Assembly (NCBI GenBank): GCA_012512505.1
Contig: JAAZEB010000113.1
Span: 1-41,595, forward strand
Direction of reading: 5' to 3'
Source of the DNA: Armatimonadota bacterium
GTDB lineage: Bacteria > Armatimonadota > JAAZEB01
Length of the DNA: 41,595 nucleotides
Under the pieces are notes generated by a model. That model had not been told where the DNA came from. It saw only the letters and a program-made list of their open reading frames with translations, and searched no databases. Every line of letters starts with the position of its first letter. Position 1 is the first letter of the stretch. Positions 26,189-32,835 of this stretch are shown here, piece by piece. A program made the position numbers and the translations under genes.

Positions 26189-27448
26189 ATGAGCAGCATT
26201 CTGCGGCGCGTGTCCCGTCTGCTGCGTGGCGCAACGCCGCCGCGTCCCACCACCGCGGTCGGCCTGGAGAACGCGGACACCGTTCTCCTTGGGCTGTTCG
26301 CTGACACCGGCGGCGGCCGGCTCCAGCTCTACGACGATGTGGAGCGCATGGACGACGAGTGTGCCGAAGCGGCGGCGGCGCTCGACACCATCGCCTCCCT
26401 GGCGAGTGCCTCGCCCGAGGGAGAGGAGACCCCCTTCCGCATCGAGTGGGGGGCGGGCACCCCGACCGGGGCGCAGGAGACGGTAGAGGCGGCGATCCGG
26501 CGGGCGCGTCTGGGCCCCAAGACGTTCTCGTTCTGCCGCGACGCGGCGAAGTACGGCGATGCGTTCCTGGAGGTGGTGCTGGATGACGCGCTGGCGGTGG
26601 TGCGCCTGAAGCACCTGCCCGCCCGGCAGCTCTTTCGCGAGGAAGGGCCGCACGGCCAGTTGCTCGACCCGGCGTTCACCCAGCGCCAGTATCCGGGGGG
26701 CGCGCCACTGGTGGCGTTCCATCCCTGGCAGGTGGTCCACCTGCGCTGGAGTCATCAGGGGGAGCGGCGTTACGGGCGCTCGCACCTGGCGGTGGCGCGC
26801 GCCATCTGGAAGCGGCTGCGTCCCTTGGAAGACTCGATGCGGGTGGCACGCCTGGAGCGCGGCTACGACAAGCTGGTCCACTACGTCGAGATTCCGCCGG
26901 AGGCCAGCTTGGCGGAGGCGCAGAAGCGGCTGGAGGACTATCGGCGGCGCACCGGCGCGCGCCTGGTGCACAACCCGGAAACCGGCGCGTATGACCTGCT
27001 GCGGCAGGCGCCTACGGTGCGCACCGACTTCTACGTGCCGGTGAGCCGCACCGACGCCGGGGCGGTTGCCGGAGGCGACATCAAGCTGCTGGCGGCCGAC
27101 AACGCGCAGTTGGCGCATGTGGAAGACGTGGAATACCTGCACCGCCAGCTCATCTGCGCCCTGCGGGTGCCGGCGGCGTTCCTTGGCTTCGAGCGTGAGG
27201 TGAACGCGCGGGCCACCCTGGCCCAGCAGTTCGCCGAGTTCGCGCGCACGATCCGCCGTGCCCAGGGCGTGCTCGCCGCGGGCTACCGGCAGGTGCTGGA
27301 CCTGCAGCTACTCCTGCACGGCTGGGATCCGGCCCGCCTCGACTACCGGATCGTCTGGCCAGAGGTGCGGGTGGAGGACGAGCGCGTCCGTGCCGAAGCG
27401 GAGCGCTATCGGATGGCCACGGCCTCCATCTCGCCGGCCAGCCGCTGA
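26189..27448 (+). CDS. Phage portal protein (T4 gp20-like)
   Basis: This 419-residue protein would form the dodecameric portal vertex through which terminase loads DNA. The ATG follows GAGAGGAG by six bases. Family-like features are the YVEIPPEASLAEAQKRLEDYRRR region, the TDFYVPVSR segment, then KLLAADNAQLAHVEDVEYL and CALRVPAAFLG, which resemble the gp20 pattern of a VEYF segment before an ALNVP motif. It is shorter than T4 gp20 (524 residues), mainly at the C-terminus. Its last 43 bases overlap the end of a minus-strand gene. The assignment rests on these motifs plus the neighbours. Confidence 0.85.
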   Translation: MSSILRRVSRLLRGATPPRPTTAVGLENADTVLLGLFADTGGGRLQLYDDVERMDDECAEAAAALDTIASLASASPEGEETPFRIEWGAGTPTGAQETVEAAIRRARLGPKTFSFCRDAAKYGDAFLEVVLDDALAVVRLKHLPARQLFREEGPHGQLLDPAFTQRQYPGGAPLVAFHPWQVVHLRWSHQGERRYGRSHLAVARAIWKRLRPLEDSMRVARLERGYDKLVHYVEIPPEASLAEAQKRLEDYRRRTGARLVHNPETGAYDLLRQAPTVRTDFYVPVSRTDAGAVAGGDIKLLAADNAQLAHVEDVEYLHRQLICALRVPAAFLGFEREVNARATLAQQFAEFARTIRRAQGVLAAGYRQVLDLQLLLHGWDPARLDYRIVWPEVRVEDERVRAEAERYRMATASISPASR

Positions 27449-27684
27449 AGCAGCACCAGCACCTCGCCGATTGCCTCCGCCATCTCCCGGCCGACGGACG
27501 GCGCCTCCTGCCAGCCGGATTCGGGATCGGCCCGCCCGACCAGCACCTCGCGCGCGGCACTCAGCCACGCGGTGTAGAGGTCGCTCGTTTCCGCCCCGAC
27601 CGCGTCCTCCGCGAAGGCGGTGGCGGTCCACTGCAGCTCTTGCCCTTCCTGGATCAGCTCCTCGATGTGGAGGTAAGTGTGCAT
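27406..27684 (-). CDS. Small hypothetical protein, antisense to portal 3' end
   Basis: This frame encodes 92 residues from an ATG at 27684 with GAGGAG six bases upstream, a better ribosome site than chance frames show. The protein is acidic, rich in Glu, Ala and Leu, and looks helical throughout (HIEELIQEGQELQW, EMAEAIGEVLVLLQRLAGEMEAV). No signal peptide, membrane segment or known motif is visible. It runs against the phage head genes and overlaps the portal gene by 43 bases, so the two transcripts converge. It could be a small regulator or antitoxin-like protein, but nothing shows this. Chance occurrence is possible. Confidence 0.5.
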   Translation of the reverse strand: MHTYLHIEELIQEGQELQWTATAFAEDAVGAETSDLYTAWLSAAREVLVGRADPESGWQEAPSVGREMAEAIGEVLVLLQRLAGEMEAVAIR

Positions 27685-27728
27685 CCGTAACTCCTCAGAG
27701 CAGCCGTTCGCCCGATGTAGAAGGGGTC

Positions 27729-27762
27729 CTACGATGGCCGGCGGGACGCCGGCGATCCGACC
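27729..27762. repeat. Short palindromic repeat, copy 1
   Basis: A 34-base element built on GCCGGCGGGACGCCGGC, flanked by CCTACG and ATCCGACC. A closely similar copy occurs at 32617-32651. It lies in the 209-base gap before the protease gene, which shows no other feature. Confidence 0.6.
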
Positions 27763-27893
27763 TTTCGGCGTTGGAGACGCCTCGACGGCAACGGGTGTCG
27801 GGCGAGGCGCACCCGTGCCATGCCACTTGTCTCGCCTATACCACGCCGGCGGGCCGGCCTCCTGCCGCCCCGGCCGGCAGAGGAGGTGCTCCC

Positions 27894-28913
27894 TTGAACG
27901 TTCTCACCGAGCAGATTCCCTCGCGCCTGGAGGTGCTGCGCGATCCATCGGGCCGCGGCGAGCTGTTCCGCTTCCGGGGCACGGCCCTAGTGCAGGGCGG
28001 CCTCTCGCGCAACGGGCGCTACTATCCGCCGGAGGTGGTGGCCGCCGCCATGGCTCAGGCGCGCACCGCCCCCCTCACCATCTACGCCCGCCACCGCGAA
28101 GCCGTGGAGGGCTCCGGACTGCCCGTCGGGCGCGTGGATCGCCTTTACCTCGACGGGCCGGCGCTGAAGTACGAGGCGCGGCTGGCGCCTACCCGCCTGG
28201 GCCACGACCTGCGCGCCCTGATCGAGGGAGGGTTCCTCGCGGGGGCCAGCATCCGGGCCTGCCCCTACGCCAGCCACCCGGTGCGCCTGGGCGACCGCGA
28301 CGTGGAATGGGTCGACTCGCTCACCCTGCGCGGCATCGACTTTACCGACGAGCCGGGCGTGCCCGAGGCGGCCGGCTTTGAGATCCTGGAGGAGGCGCTG
28401 GTGGCCGGCCATCGCTGCCGCGGCGGCAGCCCGGGCTCGGCCCACCAGACGCTGGAGGAGAAAAGGATGGACCTGCAATCGTTGGACCTGGCGGCGCTGC
28501 GCGCGCAGCGCCCGGATCTGCTGGCGGCGGTGCGCGCCGAGGCCGCCGCGGCGCTGGAGGAAGTGCGCCGGCTGCTCGGCGTGGCCGATGCCGACGCGGT
28601 TTGCCAGGTGGTGCGCGAGCTGGTGCGCCTGCGCGCGCGCCAGGAGATTGCTGACCTGGTGGATGCCGAGTTGGCGAGCGATCCGTCGCGGGCGGCGATC
28701 CGCGCCCGCCTGGTCGAGGAGTGTGGCAGCCTGGCAGAGGCCCGCCAGCGCCTGGAGCGCGAGCGCGCCTACGCGGCCGAGCTGCGGCGCGGCCTCCTGG
28801 CCGCCGGCAACCTCCACCCGCCCGACGCGCGTGGCCAGGGGCTGGTGGAGAACGCCGAGGACGCGGTGCTGGACCCCGAGCGGGCCCACATCCGCCGCCT
28901 GGCCGGGCTGTGA
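27894..28913 (+). CDS. Prohead protease (T4 gp21-like) fused to scaffold-like C-terminal region
   Basis: This 339-residue protein starts at the TTG at 27894, seven bases after AGGAGG; the frame upstream has no ribosome site. Residues 1-165 look like a prohead maturation protease: GTALVQGGLSRNGRYYP (29-45) is the gp21-type opening, H67 in ARHREA and S119 in AGASIRA are the expected catalytic pair, and DFTDEPGVPEA closes the domain. Residues 190-339 are almost all helix, with many Ala, Glu and Arg (EVRRLLGVADADAV, RQRLERERAYAAELR), as in scaffolding proteins. The scaffold part also has its own likely start (next entry). The protease would cleave scaffold and capsid tails as the head matures. 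It lies directly before the major capsid gene. Confidence 0.82.
   Translation: MNVLTEQIPSRLEVLRDPSGRGELFRFRGTALVQGGLSRNGRYYPPEVVAAAMAQARTAPLTIYARHREAVEGSGLPVGRVDRLYLDGPALKYEARLAPTRLGHDLRALIEGGFLAGASIRACPYASHPVRLGDRDVEWVDSLTLRGIDFTDEPGVPEAAGFEILEEALVAGHRCRGGSPGSAHQTLEEKRMDLQSLDLAALRAQRPDLLAAVRAEAAAALEEVRRLLGVADADAVCQVVRELVRLRARQEIADLVDAELASDPSRAAIRARLVEECGSLAEARQRLERERAYAAELRRGLLAAGNLHPPDARGQGLVENAEDAVLDPERAHIRRLAGL
28467..28913 (+). CDS. Nested in-frame scaffold protein start
   Basis: An ATG at 28467, in the same frame as the protease gene (residue 192), is preceded by GGAGGAGAAAAGG, a ribosome site at least as good as the gene's own. Translation from it would give a 148-residue, helix-rich scaffold protein identical to the C-terminal region of the fusion. 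The arrangement copies phage lambda C/Nu3, where scaffold is made from an internal start of the protease gene. This is inferred from the ribosome site and the change of sequence character at this point. Confidence 0.55.
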   Translation: MDLQSLDLAALRAQRPDLLAAVRAEAAAALEEVRRLLGVADADAVCQVVRELVRLRARQEIADLVDAELASDPSRAAIRARLVEECGSLAEARQRLERERAYAAELRRGLLAAGNLHPPDARGQGLVENAEDAVLDPERAHIRRLAGL

Positions 28914-29039
28914 GCACGGCCCTTGACTGTCGGCACTGACCCGGCGCGTGGCCTTCGGCCGGCCGTTCCCTGGCCGCCAGAGCCGGTTCTGAGCAACGCG
29001 AGGGAACGCCCGCGCGGCCGTGGAGGAAGGAAGCGAGTG

Positions 29040-30254
29040 ATGCACCCCTTGAGAGAAGAGCAGCAGCGCATGGAGGCGCTGGTACGCAAGCATGCCTGGA
29101 TCCTGGAGGGGATCGAGGGCGAGCGCCCGCGGCGCGTTCTCGCCCAGTTGGTGGAGAACCAGCAGGCCTACACCCGCGGCCTGCTGGAAGACACGACGAC
29201 CGCCGACCTGGCGATGCCCCAGGTCTACGCCACGGCGCTGATCCGCAAGGTGTACCCGGCGCTGGTGGCGCAGCAACTCGCCAGCGTGCAGCCGCTGCGC
29301 GGCCCGAACGGCAAGGTGTTCTACCTCGACCATGTGAAGGAGGCGGTGGTCACCTTCCTGACAGCCAGTGCCGCCGGCAGCCAGCCGCTGATCGAGGTAG
29401 ACAGCGCCTACGGCCTGACGGTGGGAGACGTGGTGACGATCGGCAGCGGCGGTGAGGCGGAGACCAAGGTGATCGCCGCGATCACCCACAAAAGCGTCAC
29501 CCTGACGGAGAACCTGGCCGCCGCCCACGCCAAGAACGAACCGGTGCAGCGGGCCTACACGACCTCGCGTACCACCGAGGGGGGCGCCGTGGCCCGGGCG
29601 CGCCTGTCGCTGACCAGCGTGGACGTGGTGGCCCAGAAGCACGCTCTGGCTGTTGCCTGGACCTCGGAGGCCGCCGAGGATCTGCGCGCCACACACAGCC
29701 TCGACGCCGAAGCGGAGCTGATCGACGCCGTGGCCGGCGAGATCGTGCGCGAGATCGACCGGGGAATCCTGAGCGACATGCTGGTCAACGCCGGCGCTGG
29801 CACCATCCCCTGGAGTGCTACCCGGGAGGAAGGCTTCACCGAGCCGGAGTGGCGCCGCACGATCTACGACGCCATCGCCGATGCCAGCAACGCCATCTTC
29901 AAGCGGCGCTACCGCCCCGCCGACTTCCTGGTGGCCGATGCCGACACCGTCGGGCGCCTGGAGAAGCTGGAAGAGTTCCGATTGGATAGCGGCGACCGGC
30001 CGGCGGTCGGCGTGCAGCGCGTCGGGCGGCTGAATGGGCGCTGGGACGTCTTCAAGGCGCCCGAGTTTCCCCCCGACCGCATCCTGGTGGGCATTCGCGG
30101 GGATGGCTACGTCTACGCGCCCTATGTGCCGCTCACGCTGACCCCGGCCCACTACGACGCCAACACCGACACCTGGATCCGCAGCCTCCGCACCCGCGCC
30201 GCGCAGCGGCTGACGGTGCCCGACGCCTACGCCGTGGTCGCGATCACGCCTTGA
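29040..30254 (+). CDS. Major capsid protein (T4 gp23-like, HK97 fold)
   Basis: This 404-residue protein would form the head shell. The ATG at 29040 follows GGAGGAAGGAAG; the upstream frame to 28923 lacks family-like sequence. The stretch IRKVYPALVAQQLASVQPL with GPNGKVFYLD (residues 68-97) is the characteristic gp23-type motif before the capsid core. Residues of about 102-172 (EVDSAYGLTVGDVVTIGSG onward) look like an inserted beta domain. After it come DVVAQKHALAVAWTSEAAEDLRA and DFLVADADTVGRLEKL, typical of the capsid core. The N-terminal 40 residues are helical and charged and could be the part removed by the protease. It is shorter than T4 gp23 (521). Confidence 0.85.
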   Translation: MHPLREEQQRMEALVRKHAWILEGIEGERPRRVLAQLVENQQAYTRGLLEDTTTADLAMPQVYATALIRKVYPALVAQQLASVQPLRGPNGKVFYLDHVKEAVVTFLTASAAGSQPLIEVDSAYGLTVGDVVTIGSGGEAETKVIAAITHKSVTLTENLAAAHAKNEPVQRAYTTSRTTEGGAVARARLSLTSVDVVAQKHALAVAWTSEAAEDLRATHSLDAEAELIDAVAGEIVREIDRGILSDMLVNAGAGTIPWSATREEGFTEPEWRRTIYDAIADASNAIFKRRYRPADFLVADADTVGRLEKLEEFRLDSGDRPAVGVQRVGRLNGRWDVFKAPEFPPDRILVGIRGDGYVYAPYVPLTLTPAHYDANTDTWIRSLRTRAAQRLTVPDAYAVVAITP

Positions 30255-30291
30255 TGGTCGGCGGTGGTGGTGGGGCGGTTGGGTGTCGCCA

Positions 30292-30310
30292 GGGGGCCGA
30301 TCTGGCCCCC
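30292..30310 (+). terminator. Hairpin after the capsid gene
   Basis: GGGGGCC and GGCCCCC form a 7-bp stem around GATCT, with further pairing outside (GGCGGTGG with CCACCGCC). It lies 38 bases after the capsid stop codon and has no T-run. It could trim downstream expression relative to capsid or protect the 3' end of the capsid message. Confidence 0.4.
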
Positions 30311-30353
30311 CACCGCCTCACCACCGGAAGATTGGAAGAAAGGAGGGAGCAAG

Positions 30354-30737
30354 ATGATCGCGGATCGCTTTCAGCGGGCTTGCTTCAAGCCGGGGGTGGC
30401 GGTAGTCCACCGGCTGGCGGTCGCCGCGCCGGATACCGCCGACCCGGCAGGCCCGGGGGCGGCGGTGAGCAGCCTCGGCTATCAGCGGGTGCGCTTCGAC
30501 GTGGACACGAGCCTGTCGGAGGGGCTGACCGGGCTCACCCTGCAGCCGCTGCTGTGGAACGCGACGGCGGGACGCTTCTTTGCCGGCCCAAAGGTGGCGC
30601 TGACGAGCAGCGATCTGGACGGCTGCCCGGCGATCTATCTCGACGTGGAGACGCGCGGGGCGGAGGCGGTCTTCCTCAAGGTGGCCGCCGCGACGGCCAC
30701 CGCGCTGGCGGTGGACATCTACGCCACGCCGTGGTAG
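30354..30737 (+). CDS. Hypothetical phage head protein
   Basis: This frame encodes 127 residues from an ATG with AAAGGAGG about seven bases upstream. It lies just after the major capsid gene. It has no membrane segment and is rich in Ala, Val, Leu and Thr with strand-like alternation (YQRVRFDVDTSLSEGLTGL, AEAVFLKVAAATATALAV), so it is probably an all-beta protein. By position it could be a head decoration or fibre protein. I recognise no family. Confidence 0.7.
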   Translation: MIADRFQRACFKPGVAVVHRLAVAAPDTADPAGPGAAVSSLGYQRVRFDVDTSLSEGLTGLTLQPLLWNATAGRFFAGPKVALTSSDLDGCPAIYLDVETRGAEAVFLKVAAATATALAVDIYATPW

Positions 30738-30800
30738 GTCAGCCGGCAGTGGGCCGCCACCCCGAAAGGCGCACGAGCGTGCTGCGAAAGGAGGGCGAGG

Positions 30801-31379
30801 ATGACGCTTGCCGAGTGGGTTGACGCGCTGAACGGGCGCATCAAAGACGGCGAGAACGTCCTGTTCACGGTGGCGGAGAAGGAGGCGCACCTGGCGGCGG
30901 CGGTGGAGGAGTATAGCCGCCGCCGCCCGCGGGTGTTCGACGTGGAGCTGCACACCGCTGCCGGCCAGCAGTGCTACCCGCTGCCCGCCGGGTGCCTGTG
31001 GGTGGTGCAGGTGGCGCTACCAACGCCTGCCAGCGCCGAAGGACCGGCTGCGGCGGCGGAGTGTCTCGCCGGGCAGCGCGGCTGGCTGGAGCAGGATGGA
31101 ACGTTGTGGCTCTTCCCGGCGCCGTCGGCGGCCGGCCTGACGTTCCGCCTCACCTGCGCCGGCGTCTGGAGCGCGGAGACGGTGCCGGCGGCAGACCAGG
31201 ACCTGGTGCTGACGCTGGCGCACGCCAACTGCTGCCAGGTGCTGGCCACCGACGCGGCGCGGGCGTTCACCTTCTGGGTGGGTGACGAGAAGTTCGACAA
31301 GAGCGCGGTGAGCGCCCACTACCTGGCCCTGGCGGAGGCGCTGCGCACCCAGGCTCGCCGCGCCCTCACGCGCCGCTGA
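30801..31379 (+). CDS. Putative head-tail connector / head completion protein
   Basis: This 192-residue protein has an AAAGGAGGGCGAGG ribosome site. It opens with helices (LAEWVDALNGRIKDGENV, HLAAAVEEYSRRRP), has a beta-rich middle, and ends in helices (LTLAHANCCQVLATDAARA, KSAVSAHYLALAEALRTQARRAL). The helical opening with AVEEYSRRRPRVFDVEL resembles gp6-like connector proteins that follow capsid genes. Position (third after capsid, before a small adaptor) supports this. The call is based on layout and general pattern rather than a diagnostic motif. Confidence 0.55.
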   Translation: MTLAEWVDALNGRIKDGENVLFTVAEKEAHLAAAVEEYSRRRPRVFDVELHTAAGQQCYPLPAGCLWVVQVALPTPASAEGPAAAAECLAGQRGWLEQDGTLWLFPAPSAAGLTFRLTCAGVWSAETVPAADQDLVLTLAHANCCQVLATDAARAFTFWVGDEKFDKSAVSAHYLALAEALRTQARRALTRR

Positions 31380-31397
31380 GGGGACAGGCCGGAGGTG

Positions 31398-31435
31398 AGG
31401 TGGCACGGTGGTTGGCGACAGCCACCGCGCCACCT
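31398..31435. other. Intergenic stem-loop
   Basis: AGGTGGCACGGTGG (31398-31411) pairs with CCACCGCGCCACCT (31422-31435) with one mismatch, around a 10-base loop. It fills most of the 72-base gap between two head genes and lies 17 bases before the next start codon. It could act on mRNA stability or on translation of the next gene. No T-run follows. Confidence 0.55.
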
Positions 31436-31451
31436 GACTGGGGGAGGGGAG

Positions 31452-31799
31452 ATGCTGACCAACTGGGATCTGGACGCGGCGGTGGCCGGTGTGGCGGCCC
31501 TGCGCGAGGCAGTGGGCGAGCCGGTCACCTGGCGCGATTATCAGGGCACCGGCGGTAACCCGCCCGGCCCCACCTACCAGGAGAGCGTCATCCGGGCACT
31601 CTTCCGCCCGGTGCCGCCCGGGCTGATCTCTTCCGGGCTCTATATGAAGAATGATCTGCAGATGGTCACTGGGGTGGCGGTGGTGCCGGGCGATGAGATC
31701 GTGCGCTTTGGCGACACCTACACGGTGCTCGACCAGCCGTTCGTGCGCCGTCTGAGCGACCGTGTTGTTGCCTACGAGACGAAAGTGCGCAAGGTGTAG
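31452..31799 (+). CDS. Putative head-tail adaptor
   Basis: This 115-residue protein starts at the ATG at 31452, next to a GGGGAGGGGAG run. It has a charged helical opening (NWDLDAAVAGVAALREAV) and then a beta-rich part (ESVIRALFRPVPPG, GVAVVPGDEIVRFGDTYTVL). A GDEIVRFGDTYTV-type ending, where a small barrel reads a measured value back, is common in stopper or adaptor proteins between head and tail. The call is inferred from size, fold pattern and position; there is no diagnostic motif. No tail gene follows it. Confidence 0.5.
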   Translation: MLTNWDLDAAVAGVAALREAVGEPVTWRDYQGTGGNPPGPTYQESVIRALFRPVPPGLISSGLYMKNDLQMVTGVAVVPGDEIVRFGDTYTVLDQPFVRRLSDRVVAYETKVRKV

Positions 31800-31890
31800 C
31801 CCCACGCGCCGTGAGAGTCGCGGCACGGAAGGGGAGCGGCGCCGTTGGCACCGGGGGCGGCACCGCCCACCGGCGCGAAAGGAGAGCGTG

Positions 31891-32181
31891 ATGGACTGGC
31901 AAGTGATGGCCGGCTGGCTGGCAGCGGCCGGGGTAGCGATCTGGGCGTTTGCCCGCCGAAACCGGCAGGCGATCCTGCTGCACGCTGCCGAGGCGGTGGC
32001 GTTCGCCGAGAAGTACTACGGGGGCGCCAGCGACGAGACGTTGGAGCGCGAGGCGCTGCGCTACGTGGCGCAGTATTGGCCCGCGGTGCCGGTGCCACTG
32101 GTGCGCCTGGCGGTGCGTGAGGTTTGCCGCCGCCGCAAAGAGCGCGCCCGCGGCCTGGCCACCCTCAAGCCGACGGGCTAG
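31891..32181 (+). CDS. Small membrane protein, possible phage holin (LL-H type)
   Basis: This 96-residue protein has an AAAGGAGAG ribosome site. One hydrophobic segment near the N-terminus (MAGWLAAAGVAIWAFA) is followed by a charged helical part (LLHAAEAVAFAEKYYGG, TLEREALRYVAQYWPAVPV) and a basic tail. Holins of the LL-H family have this plan: one N-terminal helix, an A-x-x-A-E repeat and a basic end. No endolysin gene follows, so this may instead be a simple membrane anchor. It is the last gene of the head cassette. Confidence 0.45.
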   Translation: MDWQVMAGWLAAAGVAIWAFARRNRQAILLHAAEAVAFAEKYYGGASDETLEREALRYVAQYWPAVPVPLVRLAVREVCRRRKERARGLATLKPTG

Positions 32182-32205
32182 GCTGGATAGCACCCCTCGG
32201 TTCAA

Positions 32206-32346
32206 GGCAGGAGGGGTCTCCAACCCCGAGGACCCCACCGGTGGTGGTTTGGGGTGCCACGAACTGTGCGCGCCCCTACCACCGCCCGGAGACCCGCGAA
32301 CGGCCTGCGGAGGGGTGATCGGCCCGAGGTAGGAGGGGCCTCCGAC
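32206..32346 (-). repeat. Interspersed repeat, copy B, flanked by 19-bp direct repeats
   Basis: The core, 32246-32336, is the reverse complement of 12006-12070 plus 12141-12165, and lacks the 70 bases found between these in copy A. It is bracketed by two near-identical 19-base direct repeats, GG(C/T)AGGAGGGG(T/C)CTCC(A/G)AC, at 32206-32224 and 32328-32346. It lies just after the last head gene. No protein is encoded. Confidence 0.65.
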
Positions 32347-32366
32347 GCTGGGGGAATGTTACCCCT

Positions 32367-32533
32367 CCAGGAGATGGCCGGAGTGCTCGAGCCATCGGGC
32401 TTCGGCGGTCTGGGAAGCCGCATCGCTGCGGCGCTCCGCTACTCTCCCAGGCAACTGGCCGGAGTGCCCGAGCCATCGGGCCTCTGCCGGGCGGCCGCGG
32501 CGCTACGGCGCTCTGCTATTCCCCCAGGAGATG
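32367..32533. repeat. Tandem repeat, about 80-bp unit, 2.1 copies
   Basis: Units begin with CCAGG at 32367, 32447 and 32524. The first two share ACTGGCCGGAGTG- and GAGCCATCGGGC-type segments and a GCGGCGCT core; the third is a short remnant. There are about a dozen differences between the first two units. No protein is encoded on either strand. Confidence 0.6.
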
Positions 32534-32616
32534 GTCTCTTGCCACCCGCCTAACTCTTGGACTAGCGACGGAGCCCCATTTCCATCCGCTTGGGTGCCTG
32601 CCGGGCATGGGGGACT

Positions 32617-32651
32617 CTTACGGCGGCCGGCGGGACACCGGTGCTCCGACC
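32617..32651. repeat. Short palindromic repeat, copy 2
   Basis: A 35-base element, with GCCGGCGGGACACCGG at its core, between CTTACGGCG and TGCTCCGACC. It matches the element at 27729-27762 with a few changes. Stem bases partly differ, so the palindrome is weaker here. Confidence 0.55.
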
Positions 32652-32693
32652 GCGTACCCGCCGCAGGCGGGGAGGGGCAGACATACCCCTGAA

Positions 32694-32772
32694 CGTGGTT
32701 CCCCCCGGATTCGGGGGGGTAGGGAGGCCAACTCAAAACCGGATTCGGGGGGGTAGAGGGGCCAACTCAAAA
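32694..32772. repeat. G-tract hairpin plus 34-bp tandem duplication
   Basis: TTCCCCCC and GGGGGGG form a hairpin at 32699-32719, like the one at 82-104. From 32705, a 34-base unit starting CCGGATTCGGGGGGGTAG and ending CAACTCAAAA occurs twice head to tail (32705-32738 and 32739-32772) with two or three differences. It ends 21 bases before the CRP/FNR-type site. Confidence 0.8.
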
Positions 32773-32792
32773 TGTGACCGGTTTTCTCCTTT

Positions 32793-32835
32793 TGTGAGAA
32801 TCCTCACAGATTGCTGTGGGTGGGCCTGGTAGAAT
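32793..32835 (+). promoter_or_regulatory. CRP/FNR-family operator and promoter of the NO reductase gene
   Basis: TGTGAGAATCCTCACA at 32793-32808 is a perfect TGTGA-N6-TCACA palindrome, the E. coli CRP consensus. A TAGAAT -10 element lies at 32830-32835. A start near 32842 would put the palindrome centre at -41.5, the class II activator position, and there is no good -35 at the right distance, as expected when an activator replaces it. The leader to the ATG at 32961 would be about 120 bases. Confidence 0.7.

Larger units (their letters stand above)
21283..32181 (+). mobile_element. T4-like phage head-assembly cassette (partial prophage or domesticated)
   Basis: Co-oriented genes encode terminase large subunit, portal, prohead protease with scaffold tail, major capsid protein and three small head or connector-type proteins, followed by a possible holin. 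The order matches tailed-phage head modules, and portal, protease and capsid look like the T4 gp20-gp21-gp23 set. No tail, baseplate, integrase, repressor, replication or terminase small subunit gene is seen, and no attachment site was found. A host-like hybrid histidine kinase lies between terminase and portal. The base composition matches the host genes, which suggests long residence. Confidence 0.75.

Noticed and set aside
27987-30152. 721-codon open frame on the minus strand across the capsid genes
   Set aside because: The opposite frame of GC-rich coding DNA often stays open. It lacks a ribosome site and its His/Gly/Val-rich sequence is typical of such shadows, while the plus-strand genes have clear motifs.
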